A stretch of 64,000 bases of DNA from Thermogemmatispora onikobensis. Its GTDB lineage: Bacteria; Chloroflexota; Ktedonobacteria; Ktedonobacterales; Ktedonobacteraceae. The stretch is taken from contig NZ_BDGT01000002.1 of NCBI RefSeq assembly GCF_001748285.1, positions 62,001 to 126,000 on the forward strand. The letters are read 5' to 3'. The notes beneath the pieces are model-generated. The model had not been told where the DNA came from. It searched no databases and saw only the letters and a list, made by a program, of their open reading frames with translations. The first letter of the stretch is position 1. Every line of letters starts with the position of its first letter. Made by a program: the position numbers and the translations under genes. Positions 53,519 through 62,402 of this stretch are shown here, in pieces.

Positions 53519-54231
53519 CAGCCGAGCAACCAACCCCCAGGGCGGTCCCCGTGCCGCAGACACCAGCAACCATTGGCCTTGTGCCCTCCATCCTGAGCGC
53601 CGACTTCAGCCGTCTCGGGGAGCAGGTTCGGGCAGCCGAAGAGGCTGGCGTGCAGCGCATCCAGATCGACGTCATGGATGGGCACTTTGTGCCCAACATC
53701 AGCATGGGGCCTCTCATTGTCGAAGCCGTGCGGCGCAGCACCAGCCTGCCGCTGGAGGCGCACCTCATGATCACCAATCCCGAGTACTACATCGAAGCCT
53801 TCGCGCAGGCCGGTGCCGATGTCATCATCGTGCACCAGGAGACCTGTCCTCACCTGCACCGCATCGTACAACAGATTAAAGAAGCTGGCAAGCAAGCAGG
53901 GGTGGCGCTCAATCCCTCCACTCCCGTCTGGCTGCTTGAAGACATCCTCTCCCTGCTTGACCTGGTCCTCATCATGACCGTCAATCCTGGTTTCGGCGGT
54001 CAGGAATTCATCCCCGAGACCCTACCCAAAATTGCCCGTCTCAGGCAGCAGCTCACCGAGCGCCAGCTTCGCTGTGACCTTGAAGTTGATGGTGGCATCA
54101 ACGAGCACACTGCCCCGCTGGTCGTACGGGCCGGAGCCAACCTACTCGTTGCCGGCAGCGCCATCTACAACCGGCGCGAGAGCGTTGCCGCCGCCGTCGA
54201 ACGTCTCCGGCGCGCCCTGGCCCTGGCCTGA
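53515..54231 (+). CDS. rpe: Ribulose-phosphate 3-epimerase
   Basis: A 238-residue TIM-barrel enzyme with an about 18-residue N-terminal extension before LVPSILSADFSRLGEQV. HVMDGHFVPNISMG-type metal and substrate motifs (IDVMDGHFVPNISMGP), HLMITNPEYYI, MTVNPGFGGQEFIPE and EVDGGINEHTAP are all present. It interconverts ribulose-5-P and xylulose-5-P. It is translationally coupled to pgl. Confidence 0.95.
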   Translation: MTAEQPTPRAVPVPQTPATIGLVPSILSADFSRLGEQVRAAEEAGVQRIQIDVMDGHFVPNISMGPLIVEAVRRSTSLPLEAHLMITNPEYYIEAFAQAGADVIIVHQETCPHLHRIVQQIKEAGKQAGVALNPSTPVWLLEDILSLLDLVLIMTVNPGFGGQEFIPETLPKIARLRQQLTERQLRCDLEVDGGINEHTAPLVVRAGANLLVAGSAIYNRRESVAAAVERLRRALALA

Positions 54232-54468
54232 AAACCTGCAACAGCCCTCAGCAAGTAACAGGAGAGAGTGCGAGCCTTCGGGCCTTCATCTTCTTCGCCC
54301 AGGCTGACAGCTCGGCGCCGGACCAGATTGGAGCAAGCCGAAGGCTTGGGGAGACGACCGTGAGGCAGCGCGCTGGGCGTCAGCGCAGCCAGAGCGGCAG
54401 CCAGCCGGGCCAGGCGGCGAGGCCACCATCGCCGCCGGACGCCAGAGAACTATCAGGAGGCAGCGACC

Positions 54469-55434
54469 ATGCACGACGACATCACCGATATCCCCGGCAT
54501 CCGCGTCGGGCACGACACCGACCTGGAGGCAGGCACTGGATGCACAGTTCTGCTCTGTGATCCGCCTGCCGTAGGTGGAGTAGACGTACGCGGCGGAGCC
54601 CCGGCCACGCGCGAAACCGACCTTCTGCGCCCCCTCTACCTGGTCGAGCGTGTCAACGCCATCCTGCTCACCGGAGGCAGTGCCTTTGGACTGGAGGCTG
54701 CTGCAGGAGTCATGCGCTACCTTGAAGAACGCCACCAGGGTTTTGAGACCGGGGTAGCGCGCGTACCGATCGTTCCGGCAGCCGCCATCTTCGATCTGGG
54801 TCTTGGATCATCACAGGTGCGGCCCGACGCTGCGGCTGGCTACCGTGCCTGTGAGCGGGCGAGCGGAGGACCGATCGAACAAGGAAGTGTAGGGGCCGGA
54901 ACTGGGGCCACTGTGGCCAAGCTAGGCGGAAGTGCGCAGGCCATCAAGGGAGGGCTTGGCTCAGCCAGCATGCAGCTCCCCGACGGGACCATGATCGGCG
55001 CCCTGGTTGTCGTCAACGCCGTTGGCAATATTGTCGACCCGGGCAGTGGGGCCATCATTGCCGGGGTGTCGGGAGCGGGAGCAGTCCAAGGGCAAGGTCC
55101 CCATCCCTTCAGCAACACCACCATTGCCGTCGTTGCCACCAATGCCGCCCTCAACAAAGCGAGTATCAACAAAATAGCGCAAATGGCCCATAACGGGCTA
55201 GCGCAGGCCATTCAACCAGCCCACACCATGTTTGACGGCGACACTGTCTTTGCCCTGGCCCTGGGCGCAGAGACAACACTCCCCCCTGATCCTGCAGCTA
55301 CGGCAGCGCAGGTCAGTCTCATAGGGGCCGCGGCAGCTGCCACTCTGGCGCGAGCCATTGTCAAAGCCGTGCGCCAGGCCAAAGGACTCCACGGCATTCC
55401 AGCGATTGCCGACCGGGCCCAGCGGTCTGAATGA
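54469..55434 (+). CDS. P1-family (S58, DmpA/NylC-like) peptidase
   Basis: A 321-residue Ntn-type hydrolase. Motifs: DIPGIRVGHDTD (7-18), ILLTGGSAFGLEAAAGVM (65-82), GSVGAGTGATVAK (139-151) and SNTTIAVVATN (215-225). Autocleavage between Asn216 and Thr217 would expose the Thr nucleophile, as in NylC. Cleaves N-terminal residues or oligoamides; natural substrate unknown. AGGAGGCAGC is upstream of the ATG. Confidence 0.9.
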   Translation: MHDDITDIPGIRVGHDTDLEAGTGCTVLLCDPPAVGGVDVRGGAPATRETDLLRPLYLVERVNAILLTGGSAFGLEAAAGVMRYLEERHQGFETGVARVPIVPAAAIFDLGLGSSQVRPDAAAGYRACERASGGPIEQGSVGAGTGATVAKLGGSAQAIKGGLGSASMQLPDGTMIGALVVVNAVGNIVDPGSGAIIAGVSGAGAVQGQGPHPFSNTTIAVVATNAALNKASINKIAQMAHNGLAQAIQPAHTMFDGDTVFALALGAETTLPPDPAATAAQVSLIGAAAAATLARAIVKAVRQAKGLHGIPAIADRAQRSE

Positions 55435-55768
55435 GAGCGTGGGTGGCCGCGCGCTCAGGGGCTGGTCACAGCAGCGCCGGGCAGGGCGCGGATCGACGCT
55501 CGACGCGAACGGGTGCGAGCGAGCGACCGGCCAGCTAGTCAGCATCCTGTCTTAGACCTGTGGCCCATCTTGCCGCCAGGCAGCGAAGCGGCGAGGAGTG
55601 CGGAGACAACACGAGACGACCCGCAGCCGGGCCGGGCCCGGGAGCGGGCATCAAGAGAGCGCCGTGAGCGGCTGGCGGATAGAGAGGTAGCAGCGGCGCA
55701 CGGCTCAGCGTGACGGCGGCCAGCGGCTACCGACTGGCGAGAAAGGCCAGGTAACAGGTACCTCAAGG
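55435..55768. other. Gene-free GC-rich stretch between convergent genes
   Basis: About 330 bases; no gene or clear terminator. A GGTTCGAGAATC near 55774 resembles a tRNA T-arm, but no cloverleaf surrounds it. Confidence 0.4.
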
Positions 55769-56272
55769 TTAAGGTTCGAGAATCAGCAGCAGCAGCAACC
55801 CTCCACTCAGCAGCATAACCAGAAGACAACATAACACCAGAAGAGGGAAGAGCGGGACGTGGGCCGCTGGGGGCGGAGCGGGCGAGGCGGTAGGGGCCTG
55901 CCACTCAGCGCGCAGGGGCAAATCGCGCCGCGTAGCCAGCGTCTTCAGGCCCCCAGTTGTCAGGTCCCCGGAAGGAGGGATAGGGGAGCTGCTTATTCCC
56001 GGACCGGACTGCAGCGGCTCCGAAGCGGGGAAGGAAGGGGGAGGGGTCACAGGCAAAGCAAGGGGGGGGTATGCGGCGGAAGCGGGGGACGAAGCAGGCG
56101 AGTGGGGGAGCACTGCCCGGTCCGCCTGAGCAAGTCGGAGCTGCGCAGAGTGGGCATCGGAAGTTGGCAGTCTCACAGCAATCTCCACCAGGGGCAACTG
56201 AGAGCCAGACCCACAACTCACACAACGAACAACGGAACCTACAAGAGACGCGCTACAGAACAGCACTACCAA
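55769..56272 (-). CDS. Hypothetical single-TM protein with Pro/Ser-rich linker
   Basis: A 167-residue frame. A short N-terminal part with CVSCGSG is followed by a Pro/Ser/Ala-rich linker and one strongly hydrophobic C-terminal TM segment (about 141-164: LFPLLVLCCLLVMLLSGGLLLL). The design echoes the larger zinc-ribbon/linker/TM protein at 8186-9268. The gene lies 56 bases after the Nudix gene on the same strand. No family is recognised, and coding status rests on composition and the TM segment. Confidence 0.45.
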   Translation of the reverse strand: MVVLFCSASLVGSVVRCVSCGSGSQLPLVEIAVRLPTSDAHSAQLRLAQADRAVLPHSPASSPASAAYPPLALPVTPPPSFPASEPLQSGPGISSSPIPPSGDLTTGGLKTLATRRDLPLRAEWQAPTASPAPPPAAHVPLFPLLVLCCLLVMLLSGGLLLLLILEP

Positions 56273-56328
56273 CGCAGTAGCTATTGTTCATTGTAGCCGG
56301 GCGAGGGGAAGAATCAAGGAGACCATGA

Positions 56329-56946
56329 CTATTGGGCTGTTGCTTCTTCCAGCAGAGAGAGCAGTTGGTGCAGAATTCTAGCGGTTGCGCCCCAGATGCG
56401 GTAAGGGCCGTACTCATAGAAATAGACAACGCGGCGGAGGCCGGAAGTATCCCAGACCTCGCTATGGAAGATGCGGGGGTCAGCCAGGGAAGGGAGAGGG
56501 GCGCGGATGATCTCGGCGACCTCAGAAGTCTGGAGGGTCAGGGGGCCAGGGCCGGAAGGCAAGAAGGCCACCACGGGAGTGATCCAAAAATTGGTCACCA
56601 AAGTAAAGGAAGGGGGGAGCAGGCCGAGCACCTCAGCGCGCTCGGGAGGGAGGCCGATCTCCTCCTGGGCCTCGCGCAGAGCGGTCATCACCGGATCGCG
56701 GTCTTGTGGATCGACCGAGCCGCCGGGAAAAGCGATTTCGCCGCTGTGGGTGCGCAGGGTAGGGGAGCGGCGGATCAGCAGCAAGCAGGGCAGGCCGTCT
56801 GCATCGAAGAGCGGTAAGAGCACGGCGGCGTGCCGGAGAGGGCGAGAAGCGATTTCGGGAGGAGGTGCCATTGACGGGGCCTGGTCGGGAGGGGCCAGGC
56901 GGGAACGCAGGGCGGTCACCACCTCACTGATGCTGGACATATTCAT
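56329..56946 (-). CDS. Nudix hydrolase, CoA pyrophosphatase-like
   Basis: A 205-residue Nudix enzyme. It carries the UPF0035/CoA-type signature LLIRRSPTLRTHSGEIAFPGG and an intact Nudix box ending REAQEEIGL. The protein probably cleaves CoA or acyl-CoA diphosphates, giving 3',5'-ADP and 4'-phosphopantetheine. Its length matches NudL. It is transcribed away from rpsA. Confidence 0.9.
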   Translation of the reverse strand: MNMSSISEVVTALRSRLAPPDQAPSMAPPPEIASRPLRHAAVLLPLFDADGLPCLLLIRRSPTLRTHSGEIAFPGGSVDPQDRDPVMTALREAQEEIGLPPERAEVLGLLPPSFTLVTNFWITPVVAFLPSGPGPLTLQTSEVAEIIRAPLPSLADPRIFHSEVWDTSGLRRVVYFYEYGPYRIWGATARILHQLLSLLEEATAQ

Positions 56947-57063
56947 GTGTCTATTCTACCACATTCACGCCGCAAAAAGGGGCTGGTTGAACTTGCGTGG
57001 GTATGATACAATGTGGTAAACAAAAAAACAGCGGGGAGGTCCGCCGAAAAGCTAGCTTTTGCC

Positions 57064-57092
57064 TTGCATTCACAGGCGGCTTTTGGTATAAT
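57064..57092 (+). promoter_or_regulatory. Strong sigma-A promoter of rpsA
   Basis: TTGCAT (57064-57069), 17-bp spacer, perfect TATAAT (57087-57092). A 9-bp dyad TACCACATT/AATGTGGTA (56957-56965, 57010-57018) lies just upstream. Confidence 0.75.
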
Positions 57093-57463
57093 TAGAGCAT
57101 CGAGTGGGGGTATGCTTACACAAGGCTTTCATTATGCCCATATATACCTTATGACCTGTCTGCGGGCATCGTTTCGTAGAACTACTCTCTAGCACGAACG
57201 GGTGTACTATGGAGAATCGTCGTCTCATAGTAGGAAGTACAGCGACAAGCAGCAGCCATCGCAGCCTGAGCAGCCTCCTCCGATAGCCAGTTGTCCGAGA
57301 CGCATCCCCCCGATCTCAAGATGACGTTCCTGTCGTTACCCCTGGCAGAAGTGATAACGGACCAAGGAAGCGGGCGATCTACGTACGACACACGTTAGAC
57401 AGGATCAGAGGGCGCTCGAGGGGCAAGGCAAAAAAACCGTGGATCGAAGGGGGTATTTTACCC
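57093..57463 (+). other. Long 5' leader of rpsA
   Basis: About 360 transcribed bases between the promoter and the ATG. The region is not coding in any convincing frame and differs in composition from flanking genes. RpsA autoregulation through its leader is known in other bacteria, but no conserved RNA family is recognised here. Confidence 0.45.
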
Positions 57464-59083
57464 ATGCAAGCACAACAGCACGGCGACCTTTCGACACCGC
57501 CAGCGGAAAAAACTCAAAGCGGGCAGGTACAGACCATGTCTGAAGCAAGAGAGCCTGAAACCAGCACCAGCAGAATTGGAAACCCGGAAGAATCAGAAGA
57601 CCTGAACATGGAGGTCCTCCTGGCCTCGGCGAACAATCCCACCAGCCTCAAACGTGGCGATGTTGTCGAAGGGGAAATCGTGCGCATCGACCAGGATGAG
57701 ATTCTGGTCGATATCGGCCTCAAGTCAGAGGGCGTGCTCTCAACAAAGGAACTGCCGGCCAGCGGCTATGGCTCGCTGAACGAGTTAAAAGTGCACGACA
57801 AGGTGCTTGTCTATGTCGTGCAGCCAGAGACACCGGACGGCCATGCCGTGCTCTCGCTGAGGAAAGCCAACGCTGAGCGCCAGTGGCGTCTGGTTGAAGA
57901 GCAATACCGCAACAACGACTTGATCAGGGCGCGCGTCATTGACTACAACAAGGGCGGCCTGATCGTCGATGTCAACGGCATCCGTGGCTTCGTACCAATC
58001 TCACAGATCCAGAGCCTGAAGCGTGAGGAGGTAGCGGCGGGCGGGGAGAGTCAGGAGACGGCGGCCAAGCTGGCCGGCATGAAGGACAAAGAGCTGCAGC
58101 TCAAGATTATCGAGATTAACCGCGCCCGTAATCGGCTGATCCTCTCCGAGCGTCAGGCGGTGCAGGAGTGGCGGCAGCGGCGACGCGAGGAGCTGCTGGA
58201 TGAGCTGAAGCCGGGCGAGATTCGCAAGGGGCGGGTGAGCAATCTCGCCAACTTCGGGGCCTTTGTTGACCTTGGTGGGGCCGATGGCCTCGTCCATATC
58301 AGCCAGCTAGCCTGGAGCCGTGTCAATCATCCCAGCGAGGTCTTGCATGTTGGCCAGGAGGTCGAGGTGCAGGTCCTGAGCGTCGACAAAGAGAAGAAGA
58401 AGATCGCGCTCTCCATCAAGAAGGCCGAGGTTGATCCCTGGACGACGGTCGAGCAGCGCTACTCGCCTGGCCAGCTGGTGACGGGCACGATTACCAAGAT
58501 CGCCCCCTTTGGGGCCTTTGCCCGGATCGAAGACGGCATCGAGGGTCTCATTCACCTCTCAGAGCTGCCTCCCGGGATGGACCCCAAGACCAGCCTGCAC
58601 GAAGGGCAGCAGCTCCAGCTGCGCATTCTGCGCATTGATCCTGAGCGTCGTCGTCTTGGCCTCAGCCTGCGTCAGGTCGAGGAGCCGGACAGTGCCAAGG
58701 CCCAGGCCCAAGGCCAGGGTCAGGGGCAGAGCCAGGGGCAGAATCAGCAGGCGGCTTCCAGCGGAGGCTCGGCTGAGACTACCACCAGGGGGACCACAGA
58801 TGATAAAATGAAGCTGTCCCTCGAAGAGGTGGCCAGACGTCAGGAGAGCGCGCAACACCAGCAAGAGGGACGTAGCGAGCGCCGCGAACGTGGTGAGAAA
58901 GGTGAGCGAGAAGGGCGTGGCGAGCGCCGCGAACGCACTGAGAAAAGTGAGCCATCCTTGCTCGACCACCTGCCGCTGGGTGACGATGGTGAGATCACCG
59001 CTATGGCTGAGGCTTTTCGGGCCGCTGCTCGTCAGCGCAATAAGAATCTGACAACCGAGGAAACGGAGGGTTCTGGCAGCTAG
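57464..59083 (+). CDS. rpsA: 30S ribosomal protein S1
   Basis: A 539-residue protein with four S1 OB-fold domains (about 64-135, 150-235, 248-325, 335-407); the last two contain [20 protein letters not shown] and [21 protein letters not shown]. It binds mRNA on the 30S subunit. The N-terminal 50 residues and the C-terminal 130 residues are disordered. The tail includes a Gln/Gly run and an Arg/Glu block with a duplicated unit. Four domains rather than six is common outside proteobacteria. The GGGGGT before the ATG fits a ribosome site. Confidence 0.92.
   Translation: MQAQQHGDLSTPPAEKTQSGQVQTMSEAREPETSTSRIGNPEESEDLNMEVLLASANNPTSLKRGDVVEGEIVRIDQDEILVDIGLKSEGVLSTKELPASGYGSLNELKVHDKVLVYVVQPETPDGHAVLSLRKANAERQWRLVEEQYRNNDLIRARVIDYNKGGLIVDVNGIRGFVPISQIQSLKREEVAAGGESQETAAKLAGMKDKELQLKIIEINRARNRLILSERQAVQEWRQRRREELLDELKPGEIRKGRVSNLANFGAFVDLGGADGLVHISQLAWSRVNHPSEVLHVGQEVEVQVLSVDKEKKKIALSIKKAEVDPWTTVEQRYSPGQLVTGTITKIAPFGAFARIEDGIEGLIHLSELPPGMDPKTSLHEGQQLQLRILRIDPERRRLGLSLRQVEEPDSAKAQAQGQGQGQSQGQNQQAASSGGSAETTTRGTTDDKMKLSLEEVARRQESAQHQQEGRSERRERGEKGEREGRGERRERTEKSEPSLLDHLPLGDDGEITAMAEAFRAAARQRNKNLTTEETEGSGS
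58871..58951 (+). repeat. Duplicated 36-bp unit in the rpsA tail
   Basis: Copies at 58871-58906 and 58916-58951, about 83% identical, encode two [12 protein letters not shown] ... EK.E blocks. A recent internal duplication within the disordered Arg/Glu tail. Confidence 0.6.
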
Positions 59084-59527
59084 CGCGCACCTGTTGCGTT
59101 GCGGAGCATGGTGCTGGGTCGCAGCCTGTAGCAGAGGAGCGAGGGAAGGCCCCAAGGGAAAACAGGAGACCGGTGGTGGTGGCTGAGCCTGCGCTGTGGG
59201 CCTGGCCCAGCGAGTGCGCTCCGCTCCTGAACGAGAAAAAGAAGCGCTAAAGTACAGCCACGTACTGGCACGCTTCAGGATAGGCCAGGCAAACCAGCCG
59301 TTGAGGGCTGGCCGATGACTCGTTCTAGCTGAAGGGAGGCCTGGGCTACCACCGGGTTGAGCGATGGCATCTGCACCGGACGCTAGAGCGTGCATGCGCA
59401 CCTGAACAGCTGATCTGATTCGACCTCCTTGCTGCGACAGGCGAGAGTGGAGCAGTGAGGGGGTCGCTTGTTTCAGCGTGTAGAGGAGTGATCCATGGAT
59501 GACGGCAATGCCCCAGGTCGTTCTTGC
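59084..59527. other. Gene-free stretch between rpsA and clpC
   Basis: About 445 bases with no convincing gene, hairpin terminator or RNA family. No CIRCE or CtsR-type repeat is seen before clpC. The full gene-free interval runs to 59632. Confidence 0.4.
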
Positions 59528-59557
59528 TTGACGCTGCAAAGAAGGGTGTTGTATGAT
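59528..59557 (+). promoter_or_regulatory. Sigma-A promoter of clpC
   Basis: TTGACG (59528-59533), 18-bp spacer, TATGAT (59552-59557), leaving a leader of about 70 bases. Confidence 0.6.
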
Positions 59558-59632
59558 GAATTACCAAGTTTACCTGAGCGACACAGAGGGCTCGGTTCCA
59601 CCCTCTGCCACTGAAAGGGGGGTGACAAACAG

Positions 59633-62179
59633 GTGAACGACAGGGATAGAGATAGATTTGATAAATTCACCGAGCGAGCCAGGAAGGTCCTGAGCCTCGC
59701 CCAGGAGGAAGCCCAGCGCTTCCAGCATAATTACATCGGGACAGAGCACCTCCTTTTGGGCCTCGTACGCGAGGGCGAAGGTGTGGCCGCCAAGGTTCTG
59801 GCGAATCTGGGTGTCGAGCTGAACAAGGTGCGCAGCGCCGTTGAGTTCATTATTGGGCGCGGTGACCGTATCGTGCTTGGGGAGATTGGCCTGACCCCCC
59901 GGGCCAAGAAGGTCATCGAGCTGGCAGTGGACGAGGCGCGCCGCCTGAATCACCATTACATCGGCACCGAGCACCTTCTGCTTGGCCTGGTGCGCGAGGG
60001 TGAGGGAATCGCCGCCGGTGTCCTGGAAAGCCTGGGTGTCAACCTGGAGAAGGTGCGCACACAAACGATCCAGGTGCTCAGCCAGTCTGGCTCGCCCCAT
60101 GAGCGCGATGCCAAGCACTCCAAGACGCCGACGATCGACGCGATGGGCGTCGATCTGACAGCCGATGCCCGTGCGGGGAAACTCGATCCGATTATTGGAC
60201 GCCATCAGGAGATCGAGCGGGTCATTCAGATCCTGTCGCGTCGTACCAAGAATAATCCCGCGCTTATCGGCGAACCTGGTGTCGGTAAGTCGGCAATCGT
60301 TGAGGGCCTGGCGCAGCGCATCGTCGCCGGCGAGGTCCCTGAGACCATCGCGGGCAAACGTCTGCTCACGCTGGATGTCGGCTCCCTGGTGGCAGGCACC
60401 AAGTACCGTGGCGAGTTTGAAGAGCGCCTGAAGAAGATCATCGAGGAGATCCGCAATAGTCGCGACTGTATCATCTTCATCGATGAGGTCCACACGCTGG
60501 TGGGGGCTGGCGCCGCAGAGGGTGCGGTCGATGCGGCCAATATCCTGAAGCCGGCTCTGGCTCGCGGCGAGATCCAGTGTATCGGCGCGACAACGCTCGA
60601 TGAGTACCGCAAGTATATCGAGCGCGATGCCGCTCTGCAGCGCCGCTTCCAGGAGGTCATCGTGCGCGAGCCAACCATTGAGGAGACAATCGAGATCCTC
60701 AAGGGAATCCGCGAGCGCTATGAGGCCCACCACCGCTTGACGATCACGGATGAGGCTCTCAAGGCGGCGACGGAGATGGCCAGCCGCTATATTACCGATC
60801 GCTTCATGCCCGATAAGGCCATCGACCTGATCGATGAGGCCGCCAGCCGCGTGCGCATGCAGCATTCGCTGGCCCCGCTCAACCTGAAAGAGGCCAAGAA
60901 GGGCCTGGAGGCGGTGCTCCGCGAGAAGGAGGCTGCTATCCAGCAGCAGGATTACGAGCTGGCCGCCGAACTGCGCGACCGTGAGGTGAAGCTGCGCGAG
61001 CGTATTGCCAAGCTGGAGGCCGGTTGGCAGAAAGAGCGTGGGAGCGATCGCCCCGTGGTTGGCGAGGAGGAGATCGCTCAGATCGTCTCGATGTGGACCG
61101 GCATCCCGGTGATGCGCATCGCTCAAGAGGAGTCTCAGCGCCTGCTCCATATGGAGGAGGCTCTCCATAAGCGCGTCATCGCCCAGGATGAGGCTATTGA
61201 GAAGATTGCGCGCGCCGTCCGTCGTGCTCGCGCCGGCCTGAAAGATCCGAAGCGCCCCATCGGCTCCTTCATCTTCCTCGGCCCAACCGGCGTCGGTAAG
61301 ACCGAGCTGGCCCGCGCCCTTGCCGAGTTCATGTTTGGCAGCGAGGACGCCCTGATCAAGATCGACATGTCAGAGTTCATGGAGCGCCATGCCGCCGCTC
61401 GCCTGGTCGGCGCTCCCCCGGGCTATGTCGGCTATGAGGAGGGCGGCCAGTTGACGGAGGCCGTACGCCGTAAGTCCTACAGTGTGATCTTGCTCGATGA
61501 GATCGAGAAGGCCCATCCCGATGTCTTCAATATGCTCCTCCAGATCCTGGAGGATGGAAAGCTGACCGATGCGAAGGGCCGCACGGTGGACTTCCGCAAT
61601 ACGATCATTATCATGACGTCGAATGTGGGCGCCACCTTGTTGAACCGCGAGGCGTCGATCGGCTTCAAGCTGACGAAGGATAAGGAGCAGGCGTATAAGA
61701 GCGAGTACGAGGAGATGAAGAACAAGGTTCTCGGCGAGCTGAAGAATACCTTCAAGCCCGAGTTCCTGAACCGTATCGATGAGGTCATCGTCTTCCACTC
61801 GCTCCGCCGCGAGGATATGTATCAGATCGTCGATCTGTTGCTCAATCGCGTGCGCAATCAGCTGACAGAGCAGCAGATCGAGCTGGTGGTCCCGCAGCCT
61901 GCCAAGGACTTCTTGATCAAGGAAGGCTTCGATCCACAGTACGGCGCTCGCCCGTTGCGGCGCACGATCCAGCGCCTGGTTGAAGATCCGCTGGCCGAGG
62001 GTCTGCTCCAGGGTCGCTTCCATGCCGGCGATGTGGTCGAGGCGGTGGTGGTCAACAATGCTCTCGAACTGCAGGTGCGCAGTCGGCTGGAGCAATTGCC
62101 CGCTCCAGCTTCGCCGCAGGCGGCGCTCTCTGCCGGGAGCAGTGAGGGCAGCCCCGCCGGTGAAACCTTGCCAGGTTGA
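59633..62179 (+). CDS. clpC: ATP-dependent Clp protease ATP-binding subunit ClpC
   Basis: An 848-residue HSP100 unfoldase with a GTG start behind GGGGGG. Two Clp_N repeats fill about 4-145, both with [20 protein letters not shown]-1 has Walker A GEPGVGKS (about 213-220). The middle domain has the UVR-like [21 protein letters not shown], which is the ClpC mark. AAA-2 has [14 protein letters not shown]. It feeds substrates to ClpP, which is not in the window, and a strong terminator follows. Confidence 0.95.
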   Translation: MNDRDRDRFDKFTERARKVLSLAQEEAQRFQHNYIGTEHLLLGLVREGEGVAAKVLANLGVELNKVRSAVEFIIGRGDRIVLGEIGLTPRAKKVIELAVDEARRLNHHYIGTEHLLLGLVREGEGIAAGVLESLGVNLEKVRTQTIQVLSQSGSPHERDAKHSKTPTIDAMGVDLTADARAGKLDPIIGRHQEIERVIQILSRRTKNNPALIGEPGVGKSAIVEGLAQRIVAGEVPETIAGKRLLTLDVGSLVAGTKYRGEFEERLKKIIEEIRNSRDCIIFIDEVHTLVGAGAAEGAVDAANILKPALARGEIQCIGATTLDEYRKYIERDAALQRRFQEVIVREPTIEETIEILKGIRERYEAHHRLTITDEALKAATEMASRYITDRFMPDKAIDLIDEAASRVRMQHSLAPLNLKEAKKGLEAVLREKEAAIQQQDYELAAELRDREVKLRERIAKLEAGWQKERGSDRPVVGEEEIAQIVSMWTGIPVMRIAQEESQRLLHMEEALHKRVIAQDEAIEKIARAVRRARAGLKDPKRPIGSFIFLGPTGVGKTELARALAEFMFGSEDALIKIDMSEFMERHAAARLVGAPPGYVGYEEGGQLTEAVRRKSYSVILLDEIEKAHPDVFNMLLQILEDGKLTDAKGRTVDFRNTIIIMTSNVGATLLNREASIGFKLTKDKEQAYKSEYEEMKNKVLGELKNTFKPEFLNRIDEVIVFHSLRREDMYQIVDLLLNRVRNQLTEQQIELVVPQPAKDFLIKEGFDPQYGARPLRRTIQRLVEDPLAEGLLQGRFHAGDVVEAVVVNNALELQVRSRLEQLPAPASPQAALSAGSSEGSPAGETLPG

Positions 62180-62187
62180 TAGTGTGC

Positions 62188-62240
62188 AGAGGAGAGCCAC
62201 TCTGGCGCGTCTCGCGCGCCGCAGGCTCTCCTCTTTTTTT
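62188..62240 (+). terminator. Rho-independent terminator of clpC
   Basis: AGAGGAGAGCC (62188-62198) pairs perfectly with GGCTCTCCTCT (62224-62234), followed by TTTTTT (62235-62240), 9 bases after the stop. Confidence 0.85.
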
Positions 62241-62402
62241 GTCCTCGTTCGCTTGTTTCCTTACTTGGTGCCCGCTGGCAATGCCGGCAGCTGAGAGGTG
62301 CTCTCCTTACGCCTGTCTGATGAGGTGCCGGTCAGGCAGGCTGTCCAGGTCTACAATGCAAAATGACGTGCTTTGAAGCAAGCGTTCTGGTTGTGTAAGC
62401 CT

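Noticed and set aside
55760-55790. tRNA-like GGTTCGAGAATC
   Set aside because: No acceptor, D-arm or anticodon arm can be formed around it, and it lies next to the 3' end of a TM-protein gene.
59084-59632. CIRCE or CtsR operator before clpC
   Set aside because: Neither the TTAGCACTC-N9-GAGTGCTAA dyad nor GGTCAAA repeats are present.
59570-61168. A 532-codon open frame antisense to clpC
   Set aside because: Same reason: it is a codon-bias shadow of clpC, covering both AAA segments.
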